Positions 9,494 through 17,561 of a stretch of 64,000 nucleotides of DNA are shown piece after piece; within the stretch, counting starts at the first letter, position 1; each line of letters opens with the position of its first letter. A program made the translations under genes and the position numbers. Origin of the DNA: Cyanidium caldarium (Eukaryota; Rhodophyta; Bangiophyceae; Cyanidiales; Cyanidiaceae). The notes under the pieces are model-generated. The model had not been told where the DNA came from. It did not search any database and saw nothing but the letters and a program-made list of their open reading frames with translations. The DNA lies in NCBI GenBank assembly GCA_026184775.1, contig JANCYW010000006.1, positions 186,001 through 250,000 of the forward strand, in the 5' to 3' direction.

Positions 9494-9888
9494 TCAGCAC
9501 AAGCTATGCGGCATCCGACGAGGCTGTGCTGGCAGCCCCTGCAGGTCGTCGCCCATTCAGCGCGCCATTCGAGTCACCGAGCTGTCGACGACTTGTCTCG
9601 TCTGCTGGCCGTGTGCGACCCAAACGGCCAGCAGACAAACCGCGCGCCGAGCCGAGTGGAGGCGACGGGGTGCGCCCCAAGGCCGCATGCGCCGTCGCAG
9701 ACAGGTGCCTGGGGGCACGGCAACGGAGGGGTTGGTGCGACGGGGCGGTCGGTGTTACGAGGTGAACGCGAACACTTACACAGAGGTGTATACGGCACGG
9801 CAGCGGATTCGGTCACGGTAGGGGCACAACCAGGTCTACCTGGTAGGCACCAAGCCTGCTCAAGGCATATTCGGCCGAGACAGTCGCT
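9494..9888. other. Intergenic, small unknown gene / TAM41 tail
   Basis: About 395 nt with no convincing gene. On the minus strand a GTAAGT sequence occurs at about 9776-9781, which matches the donor of the one proven intron in this window, but no matching exon could be built on either side. Confidence 0.3.
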
Positions 9889-11106
9889 CTACCCAGATCC
9901 TCCCGTCCGGCGTCCGCTCCTCCATTTGCGCTGCAGATAGGCAATGCTGCGTCCGACGCCCGTCGACGCCAGTCCCTTGCCAGCTTGCGCGATGGAGCGC
10001 CACATGACCCGTCTGCGTAACGCCGTCAGGCATGCAAGCGCCAGCGCCGGCCGCACTTGGGTCAGCGGGTCATCGGGCGGTATGAGGCGGCCACCCGGGC
10101 CGGTGGGCACGATGGCGGTGCGCTCGGCGACCGATTGGAACGGATCCAGCGCCAGCAACGGGTTCACCAGTTTCGACAACGCCGCCATGCCGCGGTCGCC
10201 GGGCGCGGTCAGCGGTGAAAAGTCCAGCAGATCGTCGGGATCGGCCAGCGTCGGCTCGCCTCTAGAAGTGGCGCGCGTACTGGCGTACGGCACCACCTGT
10301 AAGAGGCCCTGCCCGGCCAGCGTGCCGATCGGCTCGCGGTATATCTCTGCGAAACGCGCGAAATTGGGCTGCACGATGCGCCACACCTTGTCCGACTGCT
10401 CCAGTCCCAATCGAAAGCGAATGTCCGACAAGTATGAGAGGCCGGCGATGCGCTCCAACAACGCCGACAAGGGCACCGCGCTGGCCCCGGCATCCTCGGC
10501 CACACTGGCCAACAGCGCCAAGCGCGTCGCATTCAACAGGTTGTGTTGGCGCTGCGCTCGCCACAGCGCCTCGGCATGGGCGCGGGCCGTGGCCTCCGTC
10601 GACTCGATGGCCGGCAGACGCACCGCCGGCTTGTGCAACCGACCGGCGATGTAAAAGTGTCGCCAGGTGACGAGATCCTCCAAAAGGTCGGCGGCCTCGA
10701 TCACGCCGTACTTGATCGACGCGTGCGTCACCGACGATCCTCCGGTGGCGCTCGCCCATTTCGACGGCAACAACGGCACAAAGTACGCCGCAGCGCCAGT
10801 GCGTTGCACCCATCGCACCGCGCGCGCTCCCGCACTGCGCATCCACCACGGGTAATGCGTCGGATGGCGTCGCATGTTCTCCGCGTGCCATTCGCGCGCA
10901 TCCTCCACCACCAAAATGTAGTCGCGCAGCCGTTGCGCGGGCGCAGCCGCATCTCCGTCCTCACCGAGGTCGCGCGCTTGCGGCACCACGCCCGAACCAT
11001 ACCCCCACACCATCGTCGCCGGCGGAAGCGACCGCAACACCTCCCTGTCGTCCTCCACTGCCGCCGCCATCACCTCCACGTCCACCTGACCACCGTCAAC
11101 AACCAT
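9889..11106 (-). CDS. TAM41: Mitochondrial CDP-diacylglycerol synthase Tam41
   Basis: A 405-residue member of the Tam41/Mmp37 family, which makes CDP-diacylglycerol from phosphatidate and CTP on the matrix side of the inner mitochondrial membrane, the first step to cardiolipin. The nucleotidyltransferase signature WGYGSG is at 34-39. The conserved 'DYILVVEDAREWHAENMRR' and 'KYGVIEAADLLEDL..WRHFYIAGRLHKP' follow. Length compares with about 320-390 in other species. The ATG at 11106 lies only 9 nt after the stop of KISH on the same strand; a second Met 12 codons in (11070) is an alternative start. The C-terminus is basic. Mitochondrial targeting is inferred from the family; the N-terminus has little before the catalytic domain. 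Confidence 0.9.
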   Translation of the reverse strand: MVVDGGQVDVEVMAAAVEDDREVLRSLPPATMVWGYGSGVVPQARDLGEDGDAAAPAQRLRDYILVVEDAREWHAENMRRHPTHYPWWMRSAGARAVRWVQRTGAAAYFVPLLPSKWASATGGSSVTHASIKYGVIEAADLLEDLVTWRHFYIAGRLHKPAVRLPAIESTEATARAHAEALWRAQRQHNLLNATRLALLASVAEDAGASAVPLSALLERIAGLSYLSDIRFRLGLEQSDKVWRIVQPNFARFAEIYREPIGTLAGQGLLQVVPYASTRATSRGEPTLADPDDLLDFSPLTAPGDRGMAALSKLVNPLLALDPFQSVAERTAIVPTGPGGRLIPPDDPLTQVRPALALACLTALRRRVMWRSIAQAGKGLASTGVGRSIAYLQRKWRSGRRTGGSG

Positions 11107-11115
11107 CTCCCCACG

Positions 11116-11334
11116 TTATTCCGACAGCAACACCGCCGCGCCCATCGCCACACAGCTCAGCGCCACATACGGGCTGAGGCGCTCGCCGATGCGCGCCGCC
11201 TTCCAAAACACCCCCAGAAATCCCACCTTGTTCCTATCCAACAACCGCGGCTGCAGTGCTCGTATATATGCACACGTGCAGATCGTCAGCAGGATCACGA
11301 TCAACAGCGAGTTGAAGTGAAACAGCGCCGACAT
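11116..11334 (-). CDS. KISH: Kish / TMEM167 small Golgi membrane protein
   Basis: A 72-residue protein, the same length as human TMEM167A. It is nearly identical in pattern: '[11 protein letters not shown]', a first membrane segment around residues 8-25, then '[11 protein letters not shown]', 'LLDRNK' and '[16 protein letters not shown]', and a second membrane segment near the C-terminus. Family members sit in the early secretory pathway and Golgi and support constitutive secretion. The frame is open upstream to 11385, but the start at 11334 is fixed by the highly conserved N-terminus. It is followed after 9 nt by TAM41 on the same strand and shares a 226-nt divergent promoter with the mitochondrial ACP gene. 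Confidence 0.95.
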   Translation of the reverse strand: MSALFHFNSLLIVILLTICTCAYIRALQPRLLDRNKVGFLGVFWKAARIGERLSPYVALSCVAMGAAVLLSE

Positions 11335-11560
11335 GAGCCGTCCATCCGCGGAGACGTGTCGATCGAGCGACCGGCGCCGCCCCAACGACGTCGTCGTCGT
11401 CGTCGTGCGCGAAATCGACGCGCACCGACGCGCAGCGCATCGGTTCGGTGGGACGGCTGCCGGGAGCGCGCGCGCGCGCCGGTCCGTGCCGCGCGGTGCG
11501 TCCGACGTATATCACCGGTTGCACAGCGAGTCCGACGGCTCTTCCACGTCGAATCGCAGC

Positions 11561-11974
11561 ATGCCGCTGAATACTGTGGCGCGAACGTTGGCGCGTGCGC
11601 TGAGATTCTCCCCGGCGCACGACCCGTGGCGGGTGCTGCGTACTGCCGCTGCTGGCGGCGGCGGCGGCCACGGATCGGGCCGGGGGCGCGCGTGGCTATC
11701 TTCGGAGGCGACCGGTGGGATATTCCTGGACCGGCAACAGGTGTTGGATCGAGTGATGAACGTGGTGAAGAACTTTGAAAAGGTGGAGACGGGCAAAGTG
11801 ACCCCGGAGTCGCATTTTGTGAAGGACCTGGCGCTGGACTCGCTGGACACGGTGGAGCTGGTGATGGCGCTGGAGGACGAGTTCGCCATCGAGATTCCGG
11901 ACGCGGCGGCGGAGAAGATTCTCAGCGTGCCGGACGCGGTCGAATACGTGGCCAATAACGCGCACGCCAAGTGA
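11561..11974 (+). CDS. Mitochondrial acyl carrier protein
   Basis: A 137-residue protein: an Arg/Ala-rich N-terminus of about 50 residues, free of acidic residues except one, that looks like a mitochondrial presequence, then a full ACP four-helix domain. The phosphopantetheine attachment site is the Ser in LALDSLD (Ser94). 'VEKVETGKVTPESHF'-like spacing and 'ALEDEFAIEIPD' match mitochondrial ACPs, which carry fatty acids for lipoate synthesis and are part of complex I and of Fe-S/LYR-protein assembly. The open frame begins at 11333, but the upstream part is Arg/Val shadow; the Met at 11561 begins a plausible presequence. A (GT)n tract follows about 45 nt after the stop. Confidence 0.93.
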   Translation: MPLNTVARTLARALRFSPAHDPWRVLRTAAAGGGGGHGSGRGRAWLSSEATGGIFLDRQQVLDRVMNVVKNFEKVETGKVTPESHFVKDLALDSLDTVELVMALEDEFAIEIPDAAAEKILSVPDAVEYVANNAHAK

Positions 11975-12018
11975 GAGGGCGGAAAGGGGTGAAGCCGGCG
12001 GGTGGGATGGTGCCTCGG

Positions 12019-12033
12019 GTGTGTGTGTGTGCG
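12019..12033. repeat. (GT)n microsatellite
   Basis: A perfect GT run 3' of the ACP gene. It is one of five such AC/GT tracts in the window, all outside coding sequence. Confidence 0.7.
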
Positions 12034-12200
12034 TTGTCTCGGCTGGCGACCTTGTTGGGAAAAGATGGGTGACGTCGGTGGTTACCTGGTCCTTTGTACT
12101 GCCTGGAGGGTCGCGCGCACACCGCCCTTTTGCGGTGTCCGCTTTCCGGCTGCTCGTAAAGTACTCGTCCTCGTGCACACCGCCCCGCCGGTGCTCTCGT

Positions 12201-13556
12201 TCAAGGCGAACCGCTCAGCATGTGTTCCACCCGCAACAGAGACGGCTGGGTGGCCTCTTCCGCCACCAGCCGAAACACCCCGGCGGTGGCGTTCAGCGTG
12301 CGTGCATACACCTGCCACCGCCGCCGGAAGCGCTGATACACCGCGCCCTGCACGTGGGAATCGTGGTACGCGAACGGGTCCACATAGCACACCTGGGTGA
12401 ACTCGCGCATCAGCATCGGCCGGACGTACTGCAGATCGGCGTCTTGCGGCGGACGCCACAGCACACTGGTGCGCTCGTCGCTGGTGCCCAGCGTGCATGT
12501 CACGTTGGCGCTGAGGTTCTCGTTCACCAGCAGCAGCGGTCGCCCGCGGGACGACTCGGCGTAGACGACGCGCTCCACGTCAACCATGCGGCGCGGTATG
12601 CGCGCGTTGTTGGCGCCGATGATCACGCCGAGATGGTCATCGATCCGCAGCGCCCGACCGGTGCCCAGCGCGTCGATGCGCACGCGCTCCTCGTTGAGCC
12701 ACTGCGAGTCGAACAGCGCCGCGGCCGCACACGCCTCGCTGACGCTGTTCCAGAAGAAGCGAATGCGCCCGCGGCGCCGCCCGACAAACTCCTCGCACAG
12801 CCGATTGCATAGCTCGGCCAGGCCGTCGCCGCGCCGGCCAGCACCCAGCGGCAGACACCCTTGCGCCAGACGCGCCCGTGGACGCCGTTCCCGCCGCCGT
12901 CGTTGCGCCTGCTGGAACGCCATCAGCTGGTCGAACGCCAGCGACTCGAGCTGCAGCGGCTGCCGCAAGACCGTCCCGCGGGGCGCCGCGGCGATGGACG
13001 CTTCCGGGCGTACCCGTCGCAAAACACCGTCGGCATCACGTAGCGCACAACGCAAATGGCGCTTGCTGGGACGACCGCGGCGGGCCGGCTGCGGCGTCGG
13101 TACGGCCAACCAGGAATCGATGCCCAGGCGAGACGACGGCGACCGATCCGCCCACGATAGTAGAGAAGACGGCAGCGGCGACGGCGATAGCGGCACGCCA
13201 CGCCATCGCGGCTCGAAGCACACTCTCCCCAGCTGCGTGTGCTCACACCGCGCCACCGGCTGCCACTGCAACGTTCGCGTGTCGAATTCGCGCGACAACA
13301 AGTTCATGCGCAACTTGTGGTGTCCGCTATCCACCGCCTCGTTGATTGCTTCCATCGCCGCGCTCGCCACCTCCGCCAACGACACCGGCATATTGCCCGG
13401 TCCGTCTCCTAGGCGCGCCCAACAACCGGCGCGCACGGAAGAACGCCTCCGCAGACGTCGCCGGCGACTTCCGCGCAGACCGTCGCACACGCCGCTCGCC
13501 ACCCCAAGCGTGCTCCATACCCCAACAACGTACCCTGCCGCCTGATCCCCCAGCAT
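12201..13556 (-). CDS. DUF1995 protein, probably plastid
   Basis: A 451-residue protein with the DUF1995 domain, found in plastid proteins of algae and plants, including LPA3-type factors for photosystem II accumulation. The domain opening 'AAMEAINEAVDSGHHKLRMNLL' is near residues 66-87, where the family typically has 'AI.AGH..LRVELL'. Later conserved stretches are 'IRFFWNSVSEA', 'GVIIGANNARIPR', 'PLLLVNENLS' and 'VCYVDPFAY'. A low-complexity basic insert lies at about 120-250. The first 54 residues are Arg-rich with few acidic residues and could be a plastid transit peptide; a Met at residue 55 begins just before the domain. Divergent from the TrmR-like methyltransferase gene (about 350 nt). 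Confidence 0.8.
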   Translation of the reverse strand: MLGDQAAGYVVGVWSTLGVASGVCDGLRGSRRRRLRRRSSVRAGCWARLGDGPGNMPVSLAEVASAAMEAINEAVDSGHHKLRMNLLSREFDTRTLQWQPVARCEHTQLGRVCFEPRWRGVPLSPSPLPSSLLSWADRSPSSRLGIDSWLAVPTPQPARRGRPSKRHLRCALRDADGVLRRVRPEASIAAAPRGTVLRQPLQLESLAFDQLMAFQQAQRRRRERRPRARLAQGCLPLGAGRRGDGLAELCNRLCEEFVGRRRGRIRFFWNSVSEACAAAALFDSQWLNEERVRIDALGTGRALRIDDHLGVIIGANNARIPRRMVDVERVVYAESSRGRPLLLVNENLSANVTCTLGTSDERTSVLWRPPQDADLQYVRPMLMREFTQVCYVDPFAYHDSHVQGAVYQRFRRRWQVYARTLNATAGVFRLVAEEATQPSLLRVEHMLSGSP

Positions 13557-13905
13557 CCTACTCGAGTTTTGACCATTCCATCGGCATGTTTTTGCGGCGG
13601 AAAAGAGGCGGCGAGGCAGGGCACCTCGTCAGCCACTCGGTAGCCGCAGCAGCGCGCGCCCGAGCTCGTTCCCGCAGCGCACCCGCGCATCGATCGCGCG
13701 CGAAGGCAGACGGCGGCGGCGCGCGCGCGGGGTGTCGGGGGTCGGGCGCCTTGCGCATGGTGTGCGGGGACGTGGCAACGACGACGAGAAAGTGTTATGG
13801 GGCAGCAGTAGGGCAGATTGGGTTCGGCGTGTGGTAGAGGAGATCGCATCGGTGACGTATACGGAGATTTCGGAGGCGCTCGGTGGCACGCTCGTTCGGT
13901 CGACG
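13557..13905. promoter_or_regulatory. Divergent intergenic region, DUF1995 / TrmR-like
   Basis: About 349 nt. The downstream frame is open from 13732 and could extend the methyltransferase N-terminus by 58 residues; I regard that part as untranslated or transit-peptide sequence. No other gene was seen. Confidence 0.3.
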
Positions 13906-14778
13906 ATGCGCCCGCCTTGGCTCTTCTCATTTGCCGTGCCGCCGTGGGGTCTGTCGCGGCCAGCGTGGAGACCGCCACGGCTCCCTGTCTGTGCTCGAAA
14001 CGGTGAACGGCGCCTCCTTCTCCGAGACGCCGTCTTCGGGGTGGAGGGGGCGGCGGGGCAGAGTGTCGTCCGCCGCAACACCGGTCTGGCGCGGGAGTAT
14101 TGGAGGCGGGCCGTGCGGACGGGCGATGTGGTGGTCGACGCCACCAGCGGCAACGGTCACGACACGTTGGCGTTAGCGCAGCTGTCAGGTGCGCCGGTTG
14201 CCGGCACCCTCCTGGCGATGGACTTGCAACCGGAGGCGGTGTTGACGACCTGGCGGCGGTTGCACGACGCGTTCGGCGATCACGTGCTGTGGCGGCGGAC
14301 GGGCGACGGGTTGCGTCTGCGGGTGCGCGGGGTGTCGCGCGATGCGCCCAACGGTGGCTTCGAGTGTCGGCTGGCGTGTGGATCACATGAAGCGTTTGAT
14401 TGGCTGTGGCGCGACCCGGAAGACGGTGACGAGGACGATCTGCAACAGGACCGACGCCTCGGTCACCGCATCGCCATGCAAGGCGTCTCCTGCGTAGTGT
14501 ACAATTTAGGATATCTGCCGGGAAGCGGCTCCGATCGGCAAGTGACCACCACGCCCGCCAGCACCGTGCGCAGCCTGGAGGCGGCCAGTGCCCTGATACG
14601 CCCCGACGGCGGCGTATTGTCGGTGAGTTGTTACACCGGCCATGAGGGCGGTGCCGGCGAGGAGCGCGCCGTATTCGAATGGGCCCAGCGCCTCGACTCG
14701 CGCCAGTGGACCTCGCTGGCGCACCAATGGCTGAATCGCCACAAGGCGCCATCGCTGGTCATCATCGAGCGGCAGTGA
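13906..14778 (+). CDS. TrmR/YtqB-like SAM-dependent RNA methyltransferase, probably organellar
   Basis: A 290-residue protein of the 'putative rRNA methylase' family (PF06962), whose bacterial member TrmR (YtqB) methylates 5-hydroxyuridine at tRNA position 34. The SAM motif DATSGNGHD is at about 78-86. The family hallmark 'NLGYLPGSGSDRQVTT' is at about 200-215, followed by 'VRSLEAASALIRPDGG', 'CYTGHEGG..EE' and the closing 'N.HKAPSLVIIE'. The N-terminal 50 residues are basic and Trp/Pro-rich with no acidic residues, suggesting plastid or mitochondrial import. The ATG at 13906 was chosen because it begins that peptide; the frame is open back to 13732. A (CA)n tract begins at the stop codon. 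Confidence 0.85.
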   Translation: MRPPWLFSFAVPPWGLSRPAWRPPRLPVCARNGERRLLLRDAVFGVEGAAGQSVVRRNTGLAREYWRRAVRTGDVVVDATSGNGHDTLALAQLSGAPVAGTLLAMDLQPEAVLTTWRRLHDAFGDHVLWRRTGDGLRLRVRGVSRDAPNGGFECRLACGSHEAFDWLWRDPEDGDEDDLQQDRRLGHRIAMQGVSCVVYNLGYLPGSGSDRQVTTTPASTVRSLEAASALIRPDGGVLSVSCYTGHEGGAGEERAVFEWAQRLDSRQWTSLAHQWLNRHKAPSLVIIERQ

Positions 14779-14791
14779 CACACACACACAC
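14778..14791. repeat. (AC)n microsatellite abutting a stop codon
   Basis: The last base of the TGA stop of the TrmR-like gene begins a perfect AC run. It lies between two convergent genes, 45 nt before the end of TSNAX. Confidence 0.7.
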
Positions 14792-14836
14792 GCCGTTCCC
14801 GGACACTGGCGATCCCGTCCTCGGTGGGTGTCCAGC

Positions 14837-15631
14837 TCAGTCGTCGACCGTCCGATTCGGCTCTTCCTCCGACAGCGGCGGTATCGCGCCGGCCGCCGCG
14901 GGATACTCGGCTTGTCGCAAACGCAACTTGTAACAGGTCTCCTCGACTTTCACCACACTCGATGCCATCGTCTCCAGCTTCCTGTCCAGCTCGGAGTTGA
15001 CCGTCCCGGGCCAGGATCGCGCCGCCGTCTGTTTCAGCGCCCGGCACTCCACCAGCAGCTGCTGCAGGAAGCGACAGGCTGCAAACGGCAGTTGCACGTT
15101 GCCCAGTGCCACCGACTGCACCGCCTCGCGCATCACCTCTCCGGTGAGGTCGCACACGCCCAGCAGGTAGTCGGTCGTGTCGATGGGCACCTGCGGCAGC
15201 TGCGCCTGCAGCTCGCGCCAACCGGCACAGACGCTATGGCGCACCCACGCATACAGACAGGCCGCTTCGATGTATTCTTGCAAGCCCGTAGAAAACTGCG
15301 GCTGATATCGCCAGTACTCCTCGGTGAGCGACGAAGCGGGATCGGCGACGAATTCGGCGGCTATGTCGTCCACAATTTTCCGCCGCACTGCCGCCAAATC
15401 CTCCTCAGCCTCATCCAGCAGCGGATCATCGAGGGTGCGCGCTGTCGGCTCCACCACCTTGTTCACCCGCAACAGCTTGAAGATCACTTTCTTGGCGGCC
15501 GCCGTGGTATCCCGCGACGCCTTGACCAGCCGCTCACGCTTTTCCTTGTACGCGTCCAATTCAGCCGCTACCGGTCCGAAAATGTCATCGTACCGACTCG
15601 AATCCGTCCGTTGCCGCTTCCCTGAAGACAT
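14837..15631 (-). CDS. TSNAX: Translin-associated factor X (TRAX)
   Basis: A 264-residue translin-fold protein. TRAX is the catalytic partner of translin in the C3PO endoribonuclease, which removes passenger strands in RNAi and processes tRNA 5' leaders. The residues reported as catalytic in TRAX appear intact: two Glu in 'LQEYIEA' (human E126 and E129) and the Asp in 'CDLTGEVMREAV' (human D193). The family hallmark 'YLLGVCDLTGEVMR' and the C-terminal 'VEETCYKLRLR' are clear. The frame is open upstream to 15856, but the Met at 15631 ('MSSGKRQR') starts the conserved protein with a short basic nuclear-type signal. No translin gene is in this window. Divergent from RAD52 by 237 nt. Confidence 0.92.
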   Translation of the reverse strand: MSSGKRQRTDSSRYDDIFGPVAAELDAYKEKRERLVKASRDTTAAAKKVIFKLLRVNKVVEPTARTLDDPLLDEAEEDLAAVRRKIVDDIAAEFVADPASSLTEEYWRYQPQFSTGLQEYIEAACLYAWVRHSVCAGWRELQAQLPQVPIDTTDYLLGVCDLTGEVMREAVQSVALGNVQLPFAACRFLQQLLVECRALKQTAARSWPGTVNSELDRKLETMASSVVKVEETCYKLRLRQAEYPAAAGAIPPLSEEEPNRTVDD

Positions 15632-15868
15632 GACGTGCGACAGCACTGGCCGGGTGCGATCCCTCCCGAGTCGATTCCCCCCGCTCCGTGCTCTGCGCAG
15701 CGCCCTCCAGGCCGGCAATCGGGGTCGCGCCGATCGCCGGTTTTTTCGGTTCGCCGGCAGATTTTCGTCACCACGCCTCTGACGAACGCATTGGCGCGCG
15801 CACCCAGCGGGAAGTGCCGCCGAGAGGCACCTGGCGCCGCGGTTTACTCCGCTCACACACCTCCTGTC

Positions 15869-16840
15869 ATGAACGCGCCCTTGTGCGTGCCGGCGGTGAA
15901 AGCCGAGGGTGTATCGGGGGTGAACAAGCGCTCGGCAGCGCCGACGGCAGCACCGTTGGTGCGTTCGCCGCCGCCGTCCATCGCCAAACCGACGTGGCTG
16001 CCGGCGACGCCACCCAAATCGGCACGTCGTGGTGTCGTCGGGACGATGGGGCGGCAGCTGAAGTGGGAAACCAATGCACTGCCGACAGAGGCACCTGCCG
16101 CTGATGAGGCGCCGGTGCGCGAGGCGCTGGAGGCGCGCATACCCGTCGAGCAGGTGTCCAAGCGGATCGGTCCGGGTGGCCGACCGCTATATTACCTGCA
16201 AGGCTGGCAGGTGATTCAGACGGCGAACGATATTTTCGGGTATGACGGCTGGTCCAACACCATTCTGTCGTTCGAGGTGGACTTTTGTGAGCAGCAGCCG
16301 GACGGGCGTTGGTCGGCGATGGCCTCGGTGGTGATGCGGGTCACGCTACATCGCCGCGGCACCTTTCACGACGACGTCGGCTGCGGGCAGTGTGACGGGG
16401 CGCGCACCCGCGGTGACGCGCTGCAGAAGGTGCGCAAGGAGGCCTGCACGGATGCGCTGAAACGCAGTCTGAAGAACTTTGGCAAGCGGCTCGGACTGAT
16501 GCTGTACGACAAGGCATTCCTGGCGCAAGTGGCCGTGGAGCAGCGAGCGCACGAGCAGCACAATCGGGGCGGCGCATGGGACGCTTCCAAACGGCCGCGA
16601 GTGCAAAGCGGTGTGGGCGGCGTCGCCCGTCCGACAACGGCAGCGATGACGGAACGCGTTCCTGTGTCCGCTCCCGGGAGTGCGCCCCAAGCGCCACCGC
16701 CACTGCCGCCGCCGCCACCACCTCCCGCATCCACCACCGGCGAGGCCGCTTCTCCCGGCGGCAGTCCTGGCAGCCGAGTGCCGTCCAAACAGGAGCTGGA
16801 CGAGCTGCTGCTGCATTTCGAGCTGGACGACGAGAGCTAG
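15869..16840 (+). CDS. RAD52: Rad52 recombination mediator
   Basis: A 323-residue Rad52. The N-terminal DNA-binding and ring-forming domain spans about residues 65-225: 'VSKRIGPGGRPLYYLQGWQVIQTANDIFGYDGWSN' (split here: the 'GPGG..LTYLEG'-type and 'FGFNGWS'-type motifs), 'GVGCGQ'-like 'DVGCGQCDGARTRGDALQKVRKEACTDALKRSLKNFG'. The protein anneals complementary single strands and loads Rad51. After the domain comes a Pro-rich, low-complexity tail ending in an acidic 'ELDELLLHFELDDES'. The frame is open upstream to 15635, but the Met at 15869 is the first in clean sequence. Its TAG stop overlaps the TMEM208 stop. Confidence 0.93.
   Translation: MNAPLCVPAVKAEGVSGVNKRSAAPTAAPLVRSPPPSIAKPTWLPATPPKSARRGVVGTMGRQLKWETNALPTEAPAADEAPVREALEARIPVEQVSKRIGPGGRPLYYLQGWQVIQTANDIFGYDGWSNTILSFEVDFCEQQPDGRWSAMASVVMRVTLHRRGTFHDDVGCGQCDGARTRGDALQKVRKEACTDALKRSLKNFGKRLGLMLYDKAFLAQVAVEQRAHEQHNRGGAWDASKRPRVQSGVGGVARPTTAAMTERVPVSAPGSAPQAPPPLPPPPPPPASTTGEAASPGGSPGSRVPSKQELDELLLHFELDDES
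16837..16840. other. CTAG shared by two convergent stop codons
   Basis: The palindrome CTAG supplies TAG to RAD52 on the plus strand (16838-16840) and TAG to TMEM208 on the minus strand (16837-16839). The coding regions overlap by 4 nt. Confidence 0.9.
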
Positions 16841-17298
16841 TGCAGCGCCCGGCGCGCCTCCCGTCCGCTTTTCCGATGACTCGCTTCTCGCCGCGGTCGC
16901 AACACATACCGACACAGCTGCACCAGCGCATAAAGCGGCACGGCGGCGTACAGCAACCAGAACCACGGCCAGAGGGTCGCCAGCGCCTGCGCCGCACTGC
17001 CCACGTACACCACGTCCTGCGCGTACTCGAGCAGACCCGGTGTGCGCAGATCGTGCCCGGCATGCAACAGCGCACCGCTCGCGGCATCGTACTCCGGTGC
17101 AGCCGCCTGTCGCAAGCTGTGATACACCAACCACAGCGCCAAGTTGTTCAACGCCATCAGCAGCACCTCCCAGAACGGGAACCACCGCCGCACCACTCGC
17201 AACAGGTAGAGCAGGTCGGCCACCGCTATGCACACCAGCAACACCTGCAGCCGCTGACGATTCTGTACCAGTCGGTGCTTGGCCGACGCCTTGGCCAT
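16837..17298 (-). CDS. TMEM208: TMEM208/SND2-like ER targeting protein
   Basis: A 153-residue multi-pass ER membrane protein. SND2/TMEM208 belongs to the SRP-independent targeting route that inserts proteins with internal or C-terminal membrane segments. A short basic N-terminus with 'KHRLVQNRQRLQV' (the family has 'ENR..L..Y') is followed by two hydrophobic segments, a soluble loop 'GALLHAGHDLRTPGLLEYAQDVVYVG' (as two parts: 'D.G.DL....G..EY..D'), and two more membrane segments with 'WPWFWLLYAAVP'. The C-terminus is basic (KSGREARR). The start at 17298 (MAKASAK) gives the family length. It is tail-to-tail with RAD52, sharing CTAG for both stop codons. Confidence 0.85.
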   Translation of the reverse strand: MAKASAKHRLVQNRQRLQVLLVCIAVADLLYLLRVVRRWFPFWEVLLMALNNLALWLVYHSLRQAAAPEYDAASGALLHAGHDLRTPGLLEYAQDVVYVGSAAQALATLWPWFWLLYAAVPLYALVQLCRYVLRPRREASHRKSGREARRALH

Positions 17299-17561
17299 GG
17301 TGAGGAAACTGAGGAGGATGAACAGCGCGCCGAGCGACGGAACCGGAATCCGCGGTGGTGGAGGATGTCGAGTACCGGCCGTCCGGCCAGGCGACGACGA
17401 GTATCTGCGAGCGCACCTGCATAAAGACTGGCACGGGGGTGAGCGCAAACAAGGGACGCCACTTGACCTGACACACCCCCTTTGCATCCCTCTTTCCTAT
17501 ACGAATAACCCGCTTCGTTTACGAACACGCTCTCATCAATGACTCCCGGCAGGCATCCGGT

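Noticed and set aside
9776-9781. Minus-strand GTAAGT as a possible second intron
   Set aside because: No exon with coding potential could be placed upstream, and no branch site plus acceptor leads into the small gene's frame.
12586-13545. Plus-strand frame opposite the DUF1995 gene
   Set aside because: Ser/Arg-rich shadow; the minus strand carries the conserved domain.
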